The notes beneath the pieces are model-generated. The model ran no database searches and was not told the DNA's origin. It saw only the letters and a list, made by a program, of their open reading frames with translations. DNA of 5,171 bases, taken from positions 1 through 5,171 of the forward strand of contig PJER01000145.1 of NCBI GenBank assembly GCA_002825465.1. The letters run 5' to 3'. Each line of letters starts with the position of its first letter. Position 1 is the stretch's first letter. Made by a program: the position numbers and the translations under genes. This DNA comes from Candidatus Thorarchaeota archaeon MP8T_1. GTDB taxonomy: Archaea > Asgardarchaeota > Thorarchaeia > Thorarchaeales > Thorarchaeaceae. Below are positions 1-5,083 of this stretch, in pieces.

Positions 1-991
1 GATAGGTTGGATTGACTGCTGTTATATTGATAAGATAGAGTCCTGAAGCTGTTTGAAACGGGATTGTAGTATTATACTCACCATTACCAAGATTCGTTAA
101 TTCTCCACTTCCAAAGCTTGCATTCCAATGAAGTATACTATCATCTATTCCTGTTTGATCTGCAGCTTCATGTTTGACAAGAATATCTGCATACTCAAAA
201 TTAATTCCATCAGGAGACTGACATTGAATTGACTCCGGTGCAGTGAGAATAGTGATATTAGAAGCCGCGGGGATTACGTTGACGTACAATGTCTTTGTAA
301 AGCTGAGAAAATCATCATTACCAAATCCAGTGATAATCAAATCATAGATTCCGGGAAGAGTCGTTGAGCCGTTCCAGTTTAGAATAAATGTGCCATCTGA
401 ATTTGTAGAGATGTTATTGTTCATAATAGTGGTAGAACTGGGATCTTTCACTTGAAGATTGATAAGTTCACTACTATAAGGGATACTGTCGTCATATACA
501 GAAACCACTTTTAGATCGAATGTTGTATTTTTACCAGTTTGTACAAATAAAGAGGACAACGAGACCGTTGTGAGGTGACCTCTGTTGATACTTACCTCAA
601 TACTGTCCTCTGCACCCTGAGATACTGTATCGAATATTTCAACATTGAACAGCACAAAAGCAGAAGAACCGTTCTCCCCAGGATTAACATGTTCTGGAAG
701 GATCGTGTATGAGGAGTTTACAATACGTGCGTCTGGCAGAGGAGGAATGAAGTACTCATCTGCAAAGGCAGGTCCTAAATCGGTAACAGCAGCAAAGGAA
801 ACATAACACCATCCTTCAGGACTAAAGTCAGCAATTAATCTAGCAGCCATTTCAATGGTTTCACCAACCTCATAGACCATTTTATCGGTTTCAAAATATT
901 GAAAATCAAAATAGAACGCTGTAGCCGGTAATGTCAATCCGAACACGATTACAAGAGAGATTGAAATCACTGCTAGGGTTTTCTTCCGCAC
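1..991 (-). CDS. Secreted Ig-like-fold surface protein, N-terminal part (3' end beyond window)
   Basis: An open frame runs on the minus strand from a GTG at 991-989 to the window edge without a stop (330 codons). The codon two before the GTG is an in-frame TAG and no ATG lies nearby, so GTG is the start. Residues 1-25 form a clear Sec signal peptide: basic RKK, a hydrophobic core at about 5-21, and an ATA site with cleavage likely after Ala25. The rest is beta-rich, with roughly three immunoglobulin-like segments at about 28-125, 130-240 and 244-330, and no catalytic motif. I count nine N-x-S/T sequons, which fits an N-glycosylated protein on the archaeal cell surface. Only two cysteines are seen (62 and 257). 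It is transcribed divergently from rpo8. Export is well supported. The exact role (S-layer component, adhesin or surface enzyme stalk) cannot be told, and any C-terminal anchor lies outside the window. Confidence 0.88.
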   Translation of the reverse strand, partial: MRKKTLAVISISLVIVFGLTLPATAFYFDFQYFETDKMVYEVGETIEMAARLIADFSPEGWCYVSFAAVTDLGPAFADEYFIPPLPDARIVNSSYTILPEHVNPGENGSSAFVLFNVEIFDTVSQGAEDSIEVSINRGHLTTVSLSSLFVQTGKNTTFDLKVVSVYDDSIPYSSELINLQVKDPSSTTIMNNNISTNSDGTFILNWNGSTTLPGIYDLIITGFGNDDFLSFTKTLYVNVIPAASNITILTAPESIQCQSPDGINFEYADILVKHEAADQTGIDDSILHWNASFGSGELTNLGNGEYNTTIPFQTASGLYLINITAVNPTY

Positions 992-1012
992 TTTCTAGCA
1001 CCAAAAGAAAGT

Positions 1013-1021
1013 CTATACAAT
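1013..1021 (-). promoter_or_regulatory. TATA-like element for the surface protein gene
   Basis: On the minus strand this reads ATTGTATAG. Its centre lies about 25 nt upstream of the GTG at 991, which would place transcription start at or next to the start codon and give a leaderless mRNA, common in archaea. No Shine-Dalgarno sequence is visible upstream of the GTG, in keeping with that. The element is judged by eye only. Confidence 0.4.
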
Positions 1022-1054
1022 CCCTAAAAAAGAGCACATGGAAGTAACGACAGA

Positions 1055-1060
1055 TTTAAT
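1055..1060 (+). promoter_or_regulatory. Possible TATA element for rpo8
   Basis: TTTAAT preceded by a purine-containing ACAGA stretch lies about 58 nt before the chosen ATG. It would predict a start site near 1083 and a leader of about 30 nt, consistent with use of the Shine-Dalgarno at 1102. The match to an archaeal TATA box is weak. Confidence 0.3.
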
Positions 1061-1101
1061 TCGGCACTGGACCAGCCATGACTCTAACCTTCTGACATAT
1101 T

Positions 1102-1105
1102 GGAG
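1102..1105 (+). promoter_or_regulatory. Shine-Dalgarno deciding the rpo8 start
   Basis: GGAG lies 9 nt before the ATG at 1115. The alternative in-frame TTG at 1100 overlaps this site, so taking TTG as the start would turn the ribosome binding site into coding sequence. This favours ATG 1115. Confidence 0.6.
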
Positions 1106-1114
1106 AATACTCTC

Positions 1115-1480
1115 ATGGTTATCAGATTTAAGGATACAATCATCGACTCTATTGAAGATGCTGAAACAAGGAGATTGAAAATACTAAAGATATCATCAAA
1201 GGCTGAAGGAATTACTCTCACACTTGAACTACCGGAAGCACTTTGTGGCTCATTAACGGTGGGTGATAACATTGGTATTTTAATTGATTCAAAGCCCATA
1301 CCAGCAGGTGAATCTTCCAAGCTCTATGTAGAAGGCAATGTGTTCAAGAGAGTGGATAAAGAGGGTCTAGAGGTTGTAGGATCTATTGGTGGTTTGCGAT
1401 TAGAATTGACCCTTGCAAAAGCGACGCCTAGCCAAAGCAGCACTTTTGACTCGGACAAATTCTATATGACAATCAAATGA
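1115..1480 (+). CDS. rpo8: DNA-directed RNA polymerase subunit Rpo8 (RpoG, Rpb8 family)
   Basis: The protein has 121 residues from ATG 1115; an in-frame TTG at 1100 would add five. The whole length follows the Rpb8 oligonucleotide-binding fold as I remember it from eukaryotes. The N-terminal IRFKDTIIDSIEDAETRR matches the eukaryotic ILFEDIFDVKDID segment. A beta-strand pair follows, ending in VGDNIGILI (compare LGDKFRLVI). Then come YVEGNVFKRV (compare MYGKVYRI) and the hallmark GSIGGLRLEL (compare VSYGGLLMRL), and it closes with FDSDKFYMTIK (compare FEVDSRVYLLMK). Rpb8 orthologues in archaea are known from Crenarchaeota and Korarchaeota and are reported from Asgard lineages, and are absent from most Euryarchaeota. 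The subunit is a peripheral component of the core enzyme in the cytoplasm. It sits alone on its strand, 168 bp before the TFB gene, so both neighbours to the right include transcription machinery. Confidence 0.82.
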   Translation: MVIRFKDTIIDSIEDAETRRLKILKISSKAEGITLTLELPEALCGSLTVGDNIGILIDSKPIPAGESSKLYVEGNVFKRVDKEGLEVVGSIGGLRLELTLAKATPSQSSTFDSDKFYMTIK

Positions 1481-1508
1481 TTTGGGTCTCACCAAACATT
1501 CGATTACT

Positions 1509-1532
1509 TTCGGTCATCTCTTTCTGACTGAA
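1509..1532 (+). repeat. Hairpin downstream of rpo8
   Basis: TTCGGTCA and TGACTGAA form an 8-bp stem with one G-U pair around an 8-nt pyrimidine-rich loop (1517-1524), 29 nt after the rpo8 stop. No T-tract follows directly, so it is at best a weak terminator or RNA-stabilising hairpin, and it could be chance. Confidence 0.3.
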
Positions 1533-1612
1533 CCATCCGAGTTCTTGTAACGAAGGATTCAGTTCATTCCAATGGATTTCTAACCAGCGCAAATGTATGA
1601 ACTATAGATGAA

Positions 1613-1650
1613 ACCCAGTTATGAGAGAATGTATACACTTCATACTGGGT
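1613..1650 (+). promoter_or_regulatory. Inverted repeat around a TATA-like palindrome before the TFB gene
   Basis: ACCCAGTTATGA (1613-1624) is the reverse complement of TCATACTGGGT (1640-1650) apart from one extra T, giving an 11-bp dyad. The 15-nt centre holds the perfect palindrome TGTATACA (1630-1637), which also reads as a TATA box. The right arm overlaps the GTG at 1649. It can be read as an operator over the promoter, possibly for autoregulation, or as an RNA hairpin at the start codon. If the TATA reading is right, transcription would begin near 1658, downstream of that GTG, and a later start codon would be used. Confidence 0.45.
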
Positions 1651-2692
1651 GTGGTTTTTGACTGATGGAACATATGAAACTCGTTCAATATCGTCAATGA
1701 AATGTCCAGATTGTAATGGTTTTTTGATTACTAGTCGAGGGCATATAGTATGTGCAGAGTGCGGTTTGGTCATCTCTAGGGAGTATGTTTTCCCTACATA
1801 CCAAATGGGCGAAGAACGCTATGGTGATACTCCTGAAGCTAGTGTGTATGTATCATTAGGGAACAGAATGCATATTGTGGATGGTCTTGGGAGCTATATA
1901 GGATTTCACAAGGACAAGTATTTTCAAGACGCACACGGTCAGGCATTAGCTGCGCGTACACAGAAGAAGTTCAAGAGACTCAAAATAATATATAGCACAC
2001 GAATCAGAATAGGAAAGAATGAGGCAAAGTACCGAGCTCTAAGAACTCTTAATCATGTGTCCAAGTTATTGATGTTAAATGAGCAAGTACGGGACCGTAC
2101 GGCATATCTCTACAAAAAAGTAACATCAGAAACTGCAGGAAGTATAGGAAATAATATTCTACTCATAGCAGTATGCCTTCTTATGGCCGTGAGGGAGTTC
2201 AAGGACGAAGCCCCCATAACACTAGACGAGATAGCAGATGTTTTTGAGAAATGTGGACACCGTGTTAATGTTAGGGCGATGGTACGAGAAGCCCTTCGAC
2301 TCAAGTCATTAACAGGTTACGCTCCAGAAATACGAAAGCCAAAAGACTATGTTCCGCGAGTACTCTCAATGTTAATGAACAATACACGAGTGTCCAGCAA
2401 GGTCAAGTCCCGTGGATGGGATCTCAAGTCGTATGAGAATGCACTCAGAGAAAAAATATCGACAGTCCTAGAAATGATACCATCATCGAAGCGTGGAGGT
2501 CGTAATCCATTCATATTCACAGTTTCAGTAGCCTATGCAAGTGATCGTCTAATTGCTGCAGAATATGGAAAAAGCCCTGTCCTTACCCAGAAACTGACCT
2601 CAACGGCTACTGAGGTCGCGGAATATAGCATCAGAGACCATTTTGGGATGATGAAGAAGATAATCGAACTCTCCGACGAGGTTGTACAGTGA
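1649..2692 (+). CDS. Divergent transcription initiation factor B (TFB/TFIIB-like)
   Basis: The layout is that of TFB: a zinc ribbon C19-x2-C22 ... C35-x2-C38, a reader/linker region (about 45-122) with DGLGSYIGF followed by KFKRLKIIYSTRIR, a first cyclin repeat at about 124-222 and a second at about 230-340. The second repeat keeps KPKDYVPRVL, GRNPFIFTVSVAYAS and EYSIRDHF, which correspond to the DP-DYI, GK-P-AAAA-YIA and TIRNRY blocks of TFB. TFB bridges TBP-bound promoter DNA and RNA polymerase and sets the start site. At 347 residues it is longer than the usual ~300, and the GRS-type motif of cyclin repeat 1 is eroded (GSIGNN), so it is more likely a specialised paralogue than the main TFB. 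The start is uncertain: GTG 1649 lacks a Shine-Dalgarno, and ATG 1697 (Met17, just before the ribbon, with ACATATGAA about 25 nt upstream) is a good alternative. The ATPase gene follows after 63 bp. Confidence 0.85.
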   Translation: MWFLTDGTYETRSISSMKCPDCNGFLITSRGHIVCAECGLVISREYVFPTYQMGEERYGDTPEASVYVSLGNRMHIVDGLGSYIGFHKDKYFQDAHGQALAARTQKKFKRLKIIYSTRIRIGKNEAKYRALRTLNHVSKLLMLNEQVRDRTAYLYKKVTSETAGSIGNNILLIAVCLLMAVREFKDEAPITLDEIADVFEKCGHRVNVRAMVREALRLKSLTGYAPEIRKPKDYVPRVLSMLMNNTRVSSKVKSRGWDLKSYENALREKISTVLEMIPSSKRGGRNPFIFTVSVAYASDRLIAAEYGKSPVLTQKLTSTATEVAEYSIRDHFGMMKKIIELSDEVVQ

Positions 2693-2698
2693 CTTGAG

Positions 2699-2730
2699 AT
2701 TACAAATCAATGTTGTAATATTTGCAAATA
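2699..2730 (+). promoter_or_regulatory. Paired dyads in the TFB-ATPase gap
   Basis: ATTACAA (2699-2705) and TTGTAAT (2713-2719) form a perfect 7-bp inverted repeat with a 7-nt spacer. Directly adjoining is the perfect 12-bp palindrome TATTTGCAAATA (2719-2730). The TAATATTT overlap between the two could serve as a TATA box, predicting a start site near 2743-2748, just before the ATPase ATG at 2756. The arrangement suggests regulated transcription of the ATPase, or a weak terminator after the TFB gene; AT-richness makes chance dyads more likely. Confidence 0.4.
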
Positions 2731-2755
2731 CATCAGTCAATAGAGAGGATTTTGA

Positions 2756-4450
2756 ATGAAACAGGAAGCAATTATCATCCATTGCCCGGTGGATAGATGT
2801 GAAGTTTGCCGCGAAAGAACTGAATCAATATGTCAAAAGCTTCATGCTTCAATAGAAGAAAACGATAAGACCATTGTTCTTACAGAAAAGAATCGTGGAT
2901 TACTGCATCTGTGGTTTCCAGAATCTGCCTTGCCAGATGATGCTCCTTGGTACTCAGATGGATGGGAGTCAGTATTCATTGGACCTGATAATGGTCTTTT
3001 TCATGATCTTGATGAGCTCGTTGATGTCTATTGTGTTGGGCCCTATCTCTGTTTCTTCATGAACCAAGGTGATACTCATCAAGTCAGATACATGTGTATA
3101 CCTATTGTAAGGACTTCTCTAGAGCTTTCGTTATTGAATGATCTTTCTAGTGAGTTCAAGAGCTTTTTGAAGCCTATCTCTGGAGTTAGAGAACAAGCAA
3201 CAGGGCAGCAAAGCCGAGTTATGAAAGAAATTTCAGATTATGTCCAACAACACATTCCAGAAATTAATGAAAATACGAGAACAAGACTCTCTCAGATCGC
3301 TGCTCATTCAACAAACATCTTAGGTCCCCTGATTCCAATCTTATTAGATGAATTCACGGAGGAGGTGTACTTTGATGGACCGGATACTGCAGTGTATTTT
3401 GATCACCAAAAATTCGGTAGATGTATCACCTCGATTACCTATAGCACAGATGAAGTTCCAAGGATTATTACATTCATAAGAGCTGAAAGCAATCTGCACC
3501 TCGATAGGGGGAATCCATCTCTAAAAATGGAATTAAATCTATTAGGTATAATTCTCCGTTTATCGGCCAGTGTACCACCTCTAAGTACGGAAGCCCTCTA
3601 TCTCGAGATTCGTCGTGCTCGAAGAGAGCCATTCTCGATAAAGAGTCTCATAGAGAATAACACGATTACGCAGGAAGCTGCGGCGATATTGATATTAGCT
3701 ATTGTAAGCAGACTCAACATCACTATCACAGGGGGACCAGGAACAGGAAAAACAACGCTTCTAAACGCACTTGATATGATTACACCTCAGTGGTGGAGAA
3801 AAATCTACATAGAAGATGCGATTGAGAGTAGAGCGTTGGTAAATCAACATCAAGTTAGACTACAGGTCAATCCTGTTGATGACCGTCATAAAATGTTGAA
3901 TAAGAGTGAGGAGATAGTCAAATGTCTTCATCGATCACCGGATTATCTGATTCTTGGTGAAATTCAGACCGCGGAACATAGCCAAGCTTTATTCCAAGCC
4001 TTAGCAGCTGGACTTCGTTCAATACAAACTTGTCATAGTGACTCAGCTTCCAGTCTAATATCAAGATGGAACATTGGGCACGACATTGAGAAATCAAACC
4101 TTGGCATGATGGATCTTATTGTCACTTTGGAAAGACCGAAACCTGGAGAGTCATTACGTTATGTCAAGGAGGTTGTTGAGATTCGCAAAGGTATGAAAGA
4201 TGGGCTGTTAGAATTCCTTGGTACGAATGTTTTGTATGATTCTGCAAATCCAAAAGTGATACATTGGGCGCCAGATGGTGTATTTCAGAATCTTGCAAGA
4301 AGTCTTGATATTAAGAATCATGAAATCGTTATCAGTGCGCTAATAGAGGCAGTTCAAAATTGTAATGAAACAATAGATTTTGAAAAACTTAGTGAGAGAA
4401 TGTGGTCATATGGGCATCCAATGAAATTCACTGGAGCCATTATTAGGTAA
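2756..4450 (+). CDS. Type II/IV secretion-type ATPase (FlaI/TadA/GspE superfamily)
   Basis: This 564-residue motor ATPase would power assembly of a type IV pilus-like filament from the cytoplasmic side. Start ATG 2756 has the Shine-Dalgarno-like AGAGAGG at 2742-2748. Residues about 170-300 match the family N-terminal domain (DEFTEEVYFDGPD, HLDRGNPSLK). The core holds Walker A GGPGTGKTT (326-334, Lys332), the Asp box YIEDAIE (351-357), Walker B/catalytic Glu in DYLILGEIQ (396-404, Glu402) and the His box TCHSDS (425-430, His427), so ATPase activity is expected. Oddities: the common GEVRG arginine is Gln404, and LRxRPD reads LHRSPD. The first ~165 residues are an extension not seen in minimal FlaI, opening with H9, C10, C15, C18 and C26, a possible metal or Fe-S site. 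FlaI and TadA cannot be told apart by eye; the Flp-like gene downstream favours a Tad-like role. No FlaJ/TadC platform gene is present. Confidence 0.88.
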   Translation: MKQEAIIIHCPVDRCEVCRERTESICQKLHASIEENDKTIVLTEKNRGLLHLWFPESALPDDAPWYSDGWESVFIGPDNGLFHDLDELVDVYCVGPYLCFFMNQGDTHQVRYMCIPIVRTSLELSLLNDLSSEFKSFLKPISGVREQATGQQSRVMKEISDYVQQHIPEINENTRTRLSQIAAHSTNILGPLIPILLDEFTEEVYFDGPDTAVYFDHQKFGRCITSITYSTDEVPRIITFIRAESNLHLDRGNPSLKMELNLLGIILRLSASVPPLSTEALYLEIRRARREPFSIKSLIENNTITQEAAAILILAIVSRLNITITGGPGTGKTTLLNALDMITPQWWRKIYIEDAIESRALVNQHQVRLQVNPVDDRHKMLNKSEEIVKCLHRSPDYLILGEIQTAEHSQALFQALAAGLRSIQTCHSDSASSLISRWNIGHDIEKSNLGMMDLIVTLERPKPGESLRYVKEVVEIRKGMKDGLLEFLGTNVLYDSANPKVIHWAPDGVFQNLARSLDIKNHEIVISALIEAVQNCNETIDFEKLSERMWSYGHPMKFTGAIIR

Positions 4451-4486
4451 TCGAAATGCATAAGATGCATCAATTCGAGAATTCTC
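4451..4486 (+). terminator. Dyad cluster after the ATPase gene, probable terminator
   Basis: Immediately after the stop, TCGAA-ATGCAT (4451-4461) and ATGCAT-CAA-TTCGA (4465-4478) form an 11-bp stem with a 3-nt loop and a 3-nt bulge. It overlaps the perfect palindrome GAGAATTCTC (4477-4486). A T-rich stretch with runs of three T follows to about 4502. In archaea, T-rich tracts rather than hairpins usually end transcription, so RNA end protection or an operator for the next gene are also possible. Confidence 0.45.
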
Positions 4487-4548
4487 AATTTCCATTTCTT
4501 TAGGACCTTAAAAGAGTCAAAGATGATGTAGACTTAGGGTGTATCCCA

Positions 4549-4755
4549 ATGGATAATCAAAATCTAATAGACAATGAGCAGGGAGGCCCGCTAGTTGAGG
4601 AAAGCCTTCTTCTGGGTCTTGCTGTAGTGACAGTATCGATAGTCATTGCGGTTATCCTCCAAGCTACTGGATGGGCACAGGATGTTATTACTGGGTTATT
4701 GCAGTTACTACAAGATAGTTGGAATAATCTTACTCAGTTATTCAGCATGCCATGA
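4549..4755 (+). CDS. Flp-like prepilin candidate, 68 aa
   Basis: A short acidic, polar leader (residues 1-13) ends in GG and is followed by PLVEESLLLGLAVVTVSIVI. Cleavage after Gly13 by a class III (prepilin) peptidase would put Glu at position 5 of the mature chain, the hallmark of type IV pilins, and leave 55 residues. The outline resembles bacterial Flp (DExGATAxEYxLLLAL...): a single hydrophobic helix at about 19-41, then an amphipathic tail. The leader lacks the basic residue usual before the cleavage site. AGGGTG at 4536-4541 is an acceptable ribosome binding site, and CTTAAAAG near 4507-4514 could be a TATA box giving a short leader. It lies 98 bp after the secretion ATPase, which supports a pilin role as the filament subunit. 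An unrelated small membrane protein is the main alternative. Confidence 0.62.
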   Translation: MDNQNLIDNEQGGPLVEESLLLGLAVVTVSIVIAVILQATGWAQDVITGLLQLLQDSWNNLTQLFSMP

Positions 4756-4802
4756 TATTGCATAATGATTTCCGAATTCACTATCAATCCTAGAGAAGTT
4801 GG

Positions 4803-4817
4803 GGAAAGGCTTATTTG
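4803..4817 (+). promoter_or_regulatory. BRE and TATA box for the tRNA-Glu gene
   Basis: GGAAAGG followed by CTTATTTG is the best archaeal BRE/TATA match in the window. It predicts transcription start at about 4836-4842, some 22-28 nt before the mature tRNA 5' end and just before a second copy of GCTCCGG at 4843. Confidence 0.6.
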
Positions 4818-4842
4818 TGGACCAAATGAGGATGCTTCTCGC

Positions 4843-4870
4843 GCTCCGGACTGGCATACCAAGGCTCCGG
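4843..4870 (+). repeat. Duplicated tRNA acceptor 5' strand, GCTCCGG x2
   Basis: GCTCCGG occurs at 4843-4849 in the predicted 5' leader and again at 4864-4870 as the tRNA acceptor strand, 21 nt apart. CCGGA (4846-4850) is also the reverse complement of TCCGG (4866-4870), so the leader can fold back on the acceptor strand, and either copy can pair with CCGGAGC at 4964-4970. Only the second copy is followed by the conserved T8-A9. Confidence 0.6.
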
Positions 4871-4974
4871 TAGTCTGTTGAAGTATCAAACTGCAATAGT
4901 ACCGAGTGTAGTCCGGCCCAGCATGGGGGATTCTCGATCCCCCGACCCGGGTTCAAATCCCGGCCGGAGCACCA
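4864..4974 (+). tRNA. tRNA-Glu (CTC anticodon) with a 33-nt D-arm intron
   Basis: After removal of 4874-4906 the gene folds as a complete cloverleaf of 78 nt including CCA. Acceptor GCTCCGG (4864-4870) pairs with CCGGAGC (4964-4970); T8-A9 follow. The D-stem GTGT/GCAT surrounds AGTCCGGCCCA. The anticodon stem GGGGA/TCCCC carries the loop TTCTCGA with anticodon CTC at 4933-4935 (Glu). The variable region is CGAC. The T-arm is CCGGG-TTCAAAT-CCCGG. The discriminator is A4971 and CCA is encoded at 4972-4974. The intron-free sequence closely resembles archaeal tRNA-Glu, notably GTGTAGTCCGGCC in the D-arm, which is what reveals the insertion. A good BRE/TATA lies upstream and a T-run downstream. 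Without splicing the D-stem is interrupted, so function depends on the tRNA splicing endonuclease. Confidence 0.9.
4874..4906 (+). other. Non-canonical tRNA intron, between tRNA nucleotides 10 and 11
   Basis: The 33 nt are bounded by AGT at both ends (4872-4874 and 4905-4907), so the cut can slide within AGT without changing the product. The junctions can form a relaxed bulge-helix-bulge. The central helix is CGGT (4868-4871) with ACCG (4901-4904), and the 3-nt bulges are AGT and AGT. The inner helix CTGTTG (4875-4880) pairs with CAATAG (4894-4899) with one G-U, leaving T4900 unpaired. The outer helix joins 4863-4867 to 4908-4913 with T4909 bulged. Cutting after the second bulge base on each side gives the expected mature tRNA exactly. 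Confidence 0.75.
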
Positions 4975-4975
4975 C

Positions 4976-4987
4976 TTTTATTATTTA
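4976..4987 (+). terminator. T-rich terminator of the tRNA gene
   Basis: TTTTATTATTTA begins two bases after the encoded CCA, as expected for T-tract termination by archaeal RNA polymerase. It overlaps the stop codon of the convergent minus-strand gene. Confidence 0.55.
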
Positions 4988-5083
4988 TCTAGTAAGATAT
5001 CGATGTTTTATCATTGGGATTGCAATAGCAACAAGAGAAGTCAATATACTAAGTGTAAATGCCCCAATACCAATACCTTGGGA
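4985..5083 (-). CDS. C-terminal membrane anchor of a surface protein (partial)
   Basis: On the minus strand, ending at TAA (4987-4985), the frame reads SQGIGIGAFTLSILTSL followed by VAIAIPMIKHRYLTR. This is about 22 uncharged, hydrophobic residues and then a short basic tail. This is the usual shape of a C-terminal transmembrane anchor on archaeal secreted proteins with the body outside the cell, and would suit the same class of protein as the one at 1-991. The gene is lost upstream of about 5083, where base composition jumps and the frame soon meets a stop at 5110-5108. The protein is therefore cut off by the apparent chimeric junction rather than shown to be truncated in the organism. Confidence 0.6.
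   Translation of the reverse strand, partial: SQGIGIGAFTLSILTSLVAIAIPMIKHRYLTR

Noticed and set aside
1100..1114. TTG start adding five residues to Rpo8
   Set aside because: The TTG overlaps the GGAG ribosome binding site for the ATG at 1115, and Rpb8 homology begins right after that ATG.
1084..1320. Minus-strand open frame opposite rpo8
   Set aside because: It is fully antisense to a well-supported gene, with no recognisable protein features.
1481..1648. Extra small gene or riboswitch between rpo8 and the TFB gene
   Set aside because: No start with a ribosome binding site and no recognisable riboswitch pattern; only short dyads are visible.
1564..1773. Minus-strand 69-residue open frame over the TFB promoter
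   Set aside because: It overlaps the TFB zinc ribbon antisense, and its residues show no domain or membrane pattern.
2874..3062. Plus-strand 62-residue frame inside the ATPase gene
   Set aside because: It lies within the ATPase coding sequence in another frame, and its hydrophobic look comes from the shifted reading.
4843..4849. First GCTCCGG as the true tRNA 5' end
   Set aside because: It is followed by AC instead of the conserved T8-A9. The second copy joined to 4907 gives an exact tRNA-Glu, so the first is taken as leader, although a second intron cannot be fully excluded.
4738..4956. Minus-strand 72-residue frame across the tRNA region
   Set aside because: It is antisense to the tRNA-Glu gene and its promoter, so it is a shadow.
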